This document shows positions 58,924-64,000 of a stretch of 64,000 nt of DNA, piece after piece. The stretch spans positions 1 to 64,000 of the forward strand of contig NZ_SOFE01000008.1 in assembly GCF_004402405.1 (NCBI RefSeq), in the 5' to 3' direction. The notes under the pieces are model-generated. The model was not told the origin of the DNA. It worked only from the letters and a program-made list of their open reading frames with translations, and did not search any database. Made by a program: the position numbers and the translations under genes. Origin of the DNA: Cryobacterium levicorallinum. GTDB lineage: Bacteria; Actinomycetota; Actinomycetes; Actinomycetales; Microbacteriaceae. The stretch's first letter is position 1, and each line of letters starts with the position of its first letter.

Positions 58924-60008
58924 TGAGCGACTTCTCAATCGACGAACTCGTCATTCCCGCTACACCGCACGCGCCCAGCTGGCCCGACTTCGTGGCGGTG
59001 GCCGCGCTGCGAAACCTCGTCGAGGCTGAGGGGTTTGGTACGAACGCACTCAACTATTCGGCTGCCGAGCTGCTGCCCGGATGGCTCAATCCGAAATACG
59101 ACCCTAAGCGCATGTTCGTTGCTCGGGTTGAGGGCACAGTGGTGGCCCGCGCCACCTATGAAACCCTGCTCGACGCAAACGACGACCATGCCTGGCTGGG
59201 CGTGCAGGTGCTGCCAGCCTGGCGCAGGTGCGGCATCGGCACGGCCCTCGCCGACCGGGTCGAACACCTTGTCGGGACCGAGAATCGGCACGAGCTGATC
59301 GTGTACACGGTGTCTGCGGATACCCCCGGAGAACGCCTGACCGCACCGATCGGCTTCGGGTCGGTCCCACAAGACAACGCCGAGGTGCGTTTTCTGCTCG
59401 CGCGCGGCTACCGGCTAGAACAGGTCGAGCGCGGCAGCCGACTCGCACTACCCGCCGACGAGGGCGTGATCCGCCGCTTTCAAGCGGATGCAGCAGCGCA
59501 CGCCGGCGGCGACTACACCGTTCACTATTGGAGCGCGGGCACTCCCCCGCGCTGGCGCGACGACCTCGCCGTCCCCTATACCCGGATGAGCACCGACGCC
59601 CCGACTGCGGGCCTTACGGAACCCGAAGACGTCTGGACCGCCGACCGGCTGGTCGACGAGGAGACCTCCCGTGGCTCCAGCCCCCGGAGAATGCTCACCG
59701 CCGCCGCGCTGCACGAGCCGAGCGGTCACCTGGTCGCCTTCACCCAGCTGTCGGTACCGGCCGAACGCGAGCGGTCCGTCAGCCAGGAGGACACCCTGGT
59801 CTTGCGGGAACACCGCGGGCACCGCCTCGGCATGCTACTGAAGACGGCGAATTTGGAGTATCTTGCGCAGGAAAGCCCGGGGCATCCGTCGGTGACGACC
59901 TTCAACGCCGAAGAGAACCGGCACATGCTCGTGGTCAACGAGGCGCTCGGCTTCGTGCCGATGGGCTATGAGGGTGCCTGGAAACGGGTCGTGCCGGCCG
60001 AAAAATGA
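58924..60008 (+). CDS. GNAT acetyltransferase with two GNAT domains
   Basis: The 361-residue protein shows an N-terminal GNAT domain with the acetyl-CoA motif VQVLPAWRRCGIGTALADRV and a C-terminal one with DTLVLREHRGHRLGMLLKTANL, then FNAEENRHMLVVNEALGF. Double-GNAT proteins of this type occur in actinobacteria; mycothiol synthase is one example, but I see no basis to assign that. ATG 58924; the frame is open to 58794. It is divergent from smc and convergent with mutM. Confidence 0.82.
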
Positions 60009-60037
60009 TCCGGAAAACCGAGGGCTCCGACCGGCAG

Positions 60038-60949
60038 TCAGCGCAGGCGCTGGCAGCGCGGGCAGAAGTGCGAGCCGCGGTTCATGAACTGCTCGCGCAC
60101 GATCAGGGTCCCGCAACGGGAGCACGGCGTGCCCTGCCGACCGTAGGCCTCGAGGCTGTGCGCGAAGTAGCCGGACTGCCCGTTCACGTTGACGTACTGG
60201 GCGTCGAAGCTGGTGCCGCCCTCGGCGAGGGCACGCTGCAGAATGGTGCGCACGGCCGCGAGCAACGTTCTGGCCTTCGCCGCCGACAGCGATGCTGCGG
60301 GCTGCTCGTAGTGGATCCGCGCGGCAAAGAGCGCCTCGTCCGCGTAAATATTGCCGATGCCGCTGATCAGGTTCTGGTCGAGCAGCGCCCGCTTGATGCC
60401 GGTGTTCTTGCGCGCGAGAGCGGCGAAGAAGGCGTTCGAAGCAAACGAGGGGTCGATCGGGTCGCGAGCAATGTGCGCTACCTGTGAGGGAATGCGGTTC
60501 TGCCAGGCGGCATCCGCTTGGGGCTGACCCGAATATCCGCCCGGCAGGCTGTCACGGGTCGGGCCCATCGCGTCGACGGCCATGCTGCCGAAGATGCGCT
60601 GGTCGACGAAATTGACCCACAGCTCGCCGTGGGTCGGGTGTTCCAGCGTCAAGCGGATGCGCAACATGCGATCCTCCGCGGCACCCGGTGTGCGCAGCAG
60701 CACCTGGCCGCTCATACCGAGGTGAACGACCAGGGCGCGATCGCTGTCGAGGGGCAACCAGAGGAATTTGCCGCGACGCACGGCGGCGAGAATTCGCCGC
60801 CCCGTGAGCTGCTCGGCGAAGGATCCGGCCGCCGGAACGTGCCGACGCAGGGAGCGCTCGTCGAAGATTTCAACCCCGGTGACGAGAGCGCCGGTGACGG
60901 CCGGCTGGAGACCGGCACGCACGACCTCAACCTCGGGGAGCTCCGGCAT
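60038..60949 (-). CDS. mutM: Formamidopyrimidine-DNA glycosylase
   Basis: Removes 8-oxoguanine and cuts the abasic site. The 303-residue protein starts MPELPEVEVVRAGL with catalytic Pro2 and Glu3, has the Lys of RRGKFLWL, LGMSGQVL, KRALLDQNLISGIGNIYADEAL (H2TH region) and the C-terminal zinc finger CSRCGTLI...CPRC. It follows rnc by five bases in the conserved rnc-mutM-smc order, though a GNAT gene on the other strand lies between it and smc. Confidence 0.96.
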   Translation of the reverse strand: MPELPEVEVVRAGLQPAVTGALVTGVEIFDERSLRRHVPAAGSFAEQLTGRRILAAVRRGKFLWLPLDSDRALVVHLGMSGQVLLRTPGAAEDRMLRIRLTLEHPTHGELWVNFVDQRIFGSMAVDAMGPTRDSLPGGYSGQPQADAAWQNRIPSQVAHIARDPIDPSFASNAFFAALARKNTGIKRALLDQNLISGIGNIYADEALFAARIHYEQPAASLSAAKARTLLAAVRTILQRALAEGGTSFDAQYVNVNGQSGYFAHSLEAYGRQGTPCSRCGTLIVREQFMNRGSHFCPRCQRLR

Positions 60950-60954
60950 AGAAG

Positions 60955-61647
60955 TTAGAGCGCGTTGAGCTGGTCGATTGCGTCACGAGCCGCAGCCATT
61001 TCGGCGAACTTCTTGCTGGGGCCGACGCCCTGGGCGGTCACGGCCGAACCAATAACGACCGTCGCGACATACACCTTGGAGTGGTCGGGGCCACTACCTT
61101 CGAGTGTGTACACGGGAACGCCGACGCCAGCGCTCGCTGCGAGCTCCTGCAGGCTCGTTTTCGGGTCCATCGACACACCAAAATGGCCAGGTTCAGCCAG
61201 CAGTGGCTCGATCAAGCGCAGCACGAACGCGGTGGCAGCTTCGCCACCGGCATCCAAAAACGTGGCGCCGATGAGCGCCTCGACGGTATCGGCGAGAATG
61301 GATGCCTTATCGCGGCCGCCGGTGAGGGTCTCGCCCCGACCGAGCAGAATGTAGTCGCCCAGGCCGAGGCCGCGGGCAATCTGCGCGAGAGCGGCCGTGG
61401 ACACCAGGCTGGCCCGACGCTTCGCGAGGTGACCCTCGTCGAGGTTCGGGTAGGTACGGTAAAGCATGACCGTGACGGCTTGCCCCAGAATCGAGTCGCC
61501 GAGAAATTCCAGGCGCTCGTTTGTGGGAATGCCGCCGTTTTCGTACGCAAAAGACCGGTGGGTCAGAGCTAGCTCCAGAATCACCGGTTCAATCTGCACG
61601 CCGAGGGTCGCCAACAGGGGCGACCGCTCGGTATTAACTCTTTTCAT
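60955..61647 (-). CDS. rnc: Ribonuclease III
   Basis: Cuts double-stranded RNA in rRNA and mRNA processing. The 230-residue protein has the signature NERLEFLGDSILGQAV with the metal-binding acids, DTVEALIGATFLDAG, and a C-terminal dsRNA-binding domain from about 155 (SLQELAASAGVGVPVYTLE; GPSKKFAEMAAARDAI). ATG 61647. It follows rpmF by 33 bases and precedes mutM. Confidence 0.96.
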   Translation of the reverse strand: MKRVNTERSPLLATLGVQIEPVILELALTHRSFAYENGGIPTNERLEFLGDSILGQAVTVMLYRTYPNLDEGHLAKRRASLVSTAALAQIARGLGLGDYILLGRGETLTGGRDKASILADTVEALIGATFLDAGGEAATAFVLRLIEPLLAEPGHFGVSMDPKTSLQELAASAGVGVPVYTLEGSGPDHSKVYVATVVIGSAVTAQGVGPSKKFAEMAAARDAIDQLNAL

Positions 61648-61680
61648 CGACCGAGTTCTGGTCTGGAGAGAAGAGGCGAC

Positions 61681-61884
61681 TTAAATGTCGGCGACTTTAC
61701 GGCCCTTGTATTCCATGAACAACGGAGTGCCGGTGGAGTCGGTGACAACCTTGGCACGGTGCGGCAGGCTGTAGACAACCTTGCCGCCCTCCATGGTCTT
61801 TACGAGGGTGGGAGGCGTGGCCTTCCACTGCGCGCGACGCGAGTGGGTGTTGGAACGCGACATCTTGCGCTTCGGTACTGCCAT
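61681..61884 (-). CDS. rpmF: 50S ribosomal protein L32, cysteine-free form
   Basis: The 67-residue product starts [20 protein letters not shown] and continues with an actinobacterial C-terminus ([13 protein letters not shown]). The four zinc-binding cysteines of the C+ form are absent, so it needs no zinc. It follows the DUF177 gene by two bases, the usual pairing. Start at ATG 61884; an in-frame open stretch before it belongs to the DUF177 overlap. Confidence 0.95.
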   Translation of the reverse strand: MAVPKRKMSRSNTHSRRAQWKATPPTLVKTMEGGKVVYSLPHRAKVVTDSTGTPLFMEYKGRKVADI

Positions 61885-61886
61885 GA

Positions 61887-62456
61887 CTACTTCTCTTCTC
61901 TGTCTGAAACATGGATGTCCGCATCCATGTCTTTGTCTGTGGAAGCCGTAAACCCCGCAAGCGCTGACCACCGGGGATCGTAGCTCTCGTCGGAAACGAG
62001 TTCGGGCAGTTCGGCAAGCGGCAGCCCGGTCTCACTGTCAAGACCAGGGCAATCACGCCGACATACCGGCTGGAACGGAAGTGATAACACTACCGCGTCC
62101 CGGATCAAAGATTCCAAATCGACATGGTCGTCCGAAATCTCAAACTCGAAGGCTTCCTCCTGAGGATAACCGAAAAGCTCGGCAAAATGAACTCGGACCG
62201 GCAGGTCGATGTCTTTCAGGCATCGACCGCACTCACCGAGTGCCCGCGCATAGACCTCGACGCTTACCAGAATTCCCTCGTGCATCGCCTCGAGGCGCAG
62301 CTCAGTCGACAGGGTCGACCCGGCTTTCACCGCCACGAGGCCAGCGCCGAGGTCGTCGGGTACGTCAATGCCGAGGTGGCGTTCGTGCATGGTGCCCGGG
62401 CGGTTAATGAGGTCACGCACGTCGACCGTGTACGGCGTCTTCTTGAACTTAGTCAC
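61887..62456 (-). CDS. DUF177 (YceD-like) protein
   Basis: The 189-residue protein starts at GTG 62456 ([20 protein letters not shown]). The DUF177 core has [16 protein letters not shown] and, later, [20 protein letters not shown], whose four cysteines could bind zinc. The family is linked to 23S rRNA accumulation and always lies before rpmF. The gene has no ribosome site: a TAGAAT element ends eight bases before the GTG, so the mRNA may be leaderless. Confidence 0.9.
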   Translation of the reverse strand: MTKFKKTPYTVDVRDLINRPGTMHERHLGIDVPDDLGAGLVAVKAGSTLSTELRLEAMHEGILVSVEVYARALGECGRCLKDIDLPVRVHFAELFGYPQEEAFEFEISDDHVDLESLIRDAVVLSLPFQPVCRRDCPGLDSETGLPLAELPELVSDESYDPRWSALAGFTASTDKDMDADIHVSDREEK

Positions 62457-62464
62457 GGTCGTAA

Positions 62465-62470
62465 ATTCTA
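62465..62470 (-). promoter_or_regulatory. Likely -10 element for a leaderless DUF177-rpmF-rnc transcript
   Basis: TAGAAT (minus strand) lies eight bases before the GTG. The same hexamer precedes trmD six bases from its start. The -35 is unclear. Confidence 0.45.
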
Positions 62471-62493
62471 CGCTTTCTGCGTGGGTACTCCGT

Positions 62494-64000
62494 TCAGGGG
62501 GCGATCGGGGCGGCTCGACGTTCCCCGCGCAGCACCGCTCCCAGCACGGTGAACAGCGATCGCGGCGCAAACAGGGCTCGCAAACGGATGCCGACACTCG
62601 CGCCGACGTGCAGCCCGCGCACCACCAGGGCCAGATCGTCGACGAGGGTTTCCGCTTGGCCCGACGATCGGTCAAACCGGGACCGTTCCACCGCCAGCAG
62701 CACTCGTTCGAGCGCTGCCGCCGACGCCGGGTCGAGGGGGCCGAGCCGCTCCAGGCGCACGGCGAACGCGCGCGGCGTCTCGGTGACGCGCACAGGCACC
62801 CCGAGATCGAGACTGGTGTGCTGCACTTCGAGCCAGGCGAGGCTCGCGCCGGCATTTTTGGAGCGGATGTGGCGCACCCGCCAGCGCCGCAGCATCCGTC
62901 TCGCCGCACCCGGAACCAGAAGCAGGAGCAGACCCAGTGCGCTGAATCCGACGATGCCGAGCCGGTTACCGGCGTCGCCGGTTTGCGCCGACGCGCCGCG
63001 TTCCAGGGCGGAATCGTCGGCGAGCCGATCGGGGCTCAGGCCTGGTGCGTTCGTGGAGCCGGGCGCACCGGGCTCGGTCGACGGCGTGCCGGTAACCTCG
63101 GCCTGCTCGTAGTTGGGCACGATGCCCCGGCCAGGCGTCGGCTCAAATTTCACCCAGCCGATGCCGACGAAGTACAGTTCCGGCCAGGCGTGCAGGTCGT
63201 GCGAATCAACGTTGTAGCGGCCCAGCCCCTGTTCGAGATCCTGCGACTTGACGCCGGGCAGATAGCCGAGCGACACCCGCGAGGGAATGCCGAGGGTGCG
63301 GGCCATCGCGGCCATGGTGGCGGCGAAGTGCACGCAGTAGCCGCGCTTGGCTTCTAGAAACTGCCCGATCACGTCGACGCCGCCGCCGTCGTAGCCGTCC
63401 TCGACCGGGGCATCGGTGTCGTAGGCGAAAACGCTGCTGCGCAGGTACTTTTGCATGGCGACCGCCGCGTCATAGTTCGACGTGGTGTCGGCTGAGACTC
63501 GCCGGGCCGTCTCCTCGATGATGGGCGGCGAGTCTACCGGCAGTTGCAGGTTGCCCTGCACGCTCGCCGGAAAGTTCGTGCTCGAACTGCGCAGTTGCAA
63601 GGCCGTTGGCTTGAGCTCCAACGCCGACACCGTGTATTCCTGGCCGACGGTGTTCGAGGAACGACTGGTAATCGCCCGGGTGCGGCTATCCCAATACCAT
63701 CGGCCGCTCAGCCCGTCGATGCTCGTGGCACGGGCCGGCGCTGGCAGCCATCGGCTGGTGACGCCGTCGATGACGACCGTGGTCGATGCCGGGGCGGTCT
63801 CCACGTTGGCGTCGAGACCGAAGGGTCGCGGAATGCGATCGACGGTGTTTTGCACGTCGGCTGCGTCGATGCGCGCCGTCCAATTCAGGCCGATCACTTC
63901 GTCGAGGGTCAGTAGTGTGAAATAGGGCTGCTCGGTGCCGGTCGAGGTGTAATGGAAGGCCGGACCGGCCTTGGGCCGACGCAGATCCTGCCCCAGGTTG
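62494..64000 (-). CDS. Transglutaminase-like membrane protein (TgpA family), 5' end outside window
   Basis: The frame is open to the right edge; 501 codons are visible. An extracytoplasmic region leads to the transglutaminase core: AKRGYCVHFAATMAAMARTL with catalytic Cys, SHDLHAWPELYFVGIGW with His, and VKFEPTPGRG. A linker, one membrane helix (FSALGLLLLLVPGAA) and a cytoplasmic C-terminal domain follow. The missing N-terminus probably has several membrane helices (DUF3488 type). In actinobacteria this gene often follows MoxR and DUF58 genes; these would lie to the right. Function unproven. Confidence 0.85.
   Translation of the reverse strand, partial: NLGQDLRRPKAGPAFHYTSTGTEQPYFTLLTLDEVIGLNWTARIDAADVQNTVDRIPRPFGLDANVETAPASTTVVIDGVTSRWLPAPARATSIDGLSGRWYWDSRTRAITSRSSNTVGQEYTVSALELKPTALQLRSSSTNFPASVQGNLQLPVDSPPIIEETARRVSADTTSNYDAAVAMQKYLRSSVFAYDTDAPVEDGYDGGGVDVIGQFLEAKRGYCVHFAATMAAMARTLGIPSRVSLGYLPGVKSQDLEQGLGRYNVDSHDLHAWPELYFVGIGWVKFEPTPGRGIVPNYEQAEVTGTPSTEPGAPGSTNAPGLSPDRLADDSALERGASAQTGDAGNRLGIVGFSALGLLLLLVPGAARRMLRRWRVRHIRSKNAGASLAWLEVQHTSLDLGVPVRVTETPRAFAVRLERLGPLDPASAAALERVLLAVERSRFDRSSGQAETLVDDLALVVRGLHVGASVGIRLRALFAPRSLFTVLGAVLRGERRAAPIAP

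Noticed and set aside
1-64000. CRISPR arrays, insertion sequences, prophage genes, tRNA or rRNA genes
   Set aside because: Looked for and not seen; xerC is the housekeeping recombinase by its position and motifs.

Overview
The window is high-G+C DNA from an actinobacterium, most likely Micrococcales and probably Microbacteriaceae. This is inferred from gene content and order: a DUF222/HNH-type protein, DUF2469 beside rnhB, DUF2004, F420-type enzymes, the DUF177-rpmF-rnc-mutM-smc block and a Cys-free L32. The genus cannot be fixed from the sequence alone. No rRNA, tRNA, CRISPR array, insertion sequence or prophage was seen.

Layout. 1-1472: the start of a DUF222-family gene running off the left edge, then a degenerate 66-bp tandem repeat. 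1473-9680: a TPR/thioredoxin-fold protein, a two-domain membrane protein, a long hendecad coiled-coil DivIVA-like protein, an AI-2E-type permease, a hydrolase pair, a lytic transglycosylase and a second DivIVA-type protein. 9727-27425: mostly the conserved actinobacterial run cdsA-frr-pyrH-tsf-rpsB, M23 peptidase, xerC, dprA-comM-yraN, DUF2469-rnhB-lepB, rplS. It is interrupted by a phosphodiesterase, a decayed PLP-decarboxylase pseudogene, an alcohol dehydrogenase, a Ddn-like protein and a long-type GAPDH. 27601-36663: trmD, then a divergent nitrite/siroheme block (sirB-like and nirD to the left; nirB, cobA and an nnaR-like regulator to the right), then rimM-khpA-rpsP. The nitrite block therefore sits between trmD and rimM, which are normally neighbours. 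36865-44584: a GCS2 ligase, an LLM oxidoreductase, ffh, a TetR/MFS pair, DUF2004 and ftsY. 44885-54429: a tightly overlapping sulfur-assimilation operon (sulfite reductase, APS reductase, cysD, a sulfonate-type binding protein, cysN, ABC ATPase, permease, ferredoxin reductase, ferredoxin) with a possible 37-residue membrane peptide at its end. 54426-64000: HutD, smc, a GNAT enzyme, mutM, rnc, rpmF, DUF177 and a transglutaminase-like protein running off the right edge.

How the parts fit. Two siroheme enzymes, NirBD and the sulfite reductase, are encoded here together with siroheme-making genes (cobA and a sirohydrochlorin chelatase). No precorrin-2 dehydrogenase is visible. The sulfur operon carries its own electron chain (FprA-type reductase plus 7Fe ferredoxin) and an importer for an organosulfur compound.

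The main unexplained signals are: three near-identical GGGCCC-rich palindromic elements placed at gene 3' ends; a dispersed AARCGGATGYC-like word found roughly once per kilobase; four GTGAC boxes at exact 10-bp spacing before the sulfite reductase; a binding-protein gene between cysD and cysN; and trmD apparently lying behind nirD-sirB.
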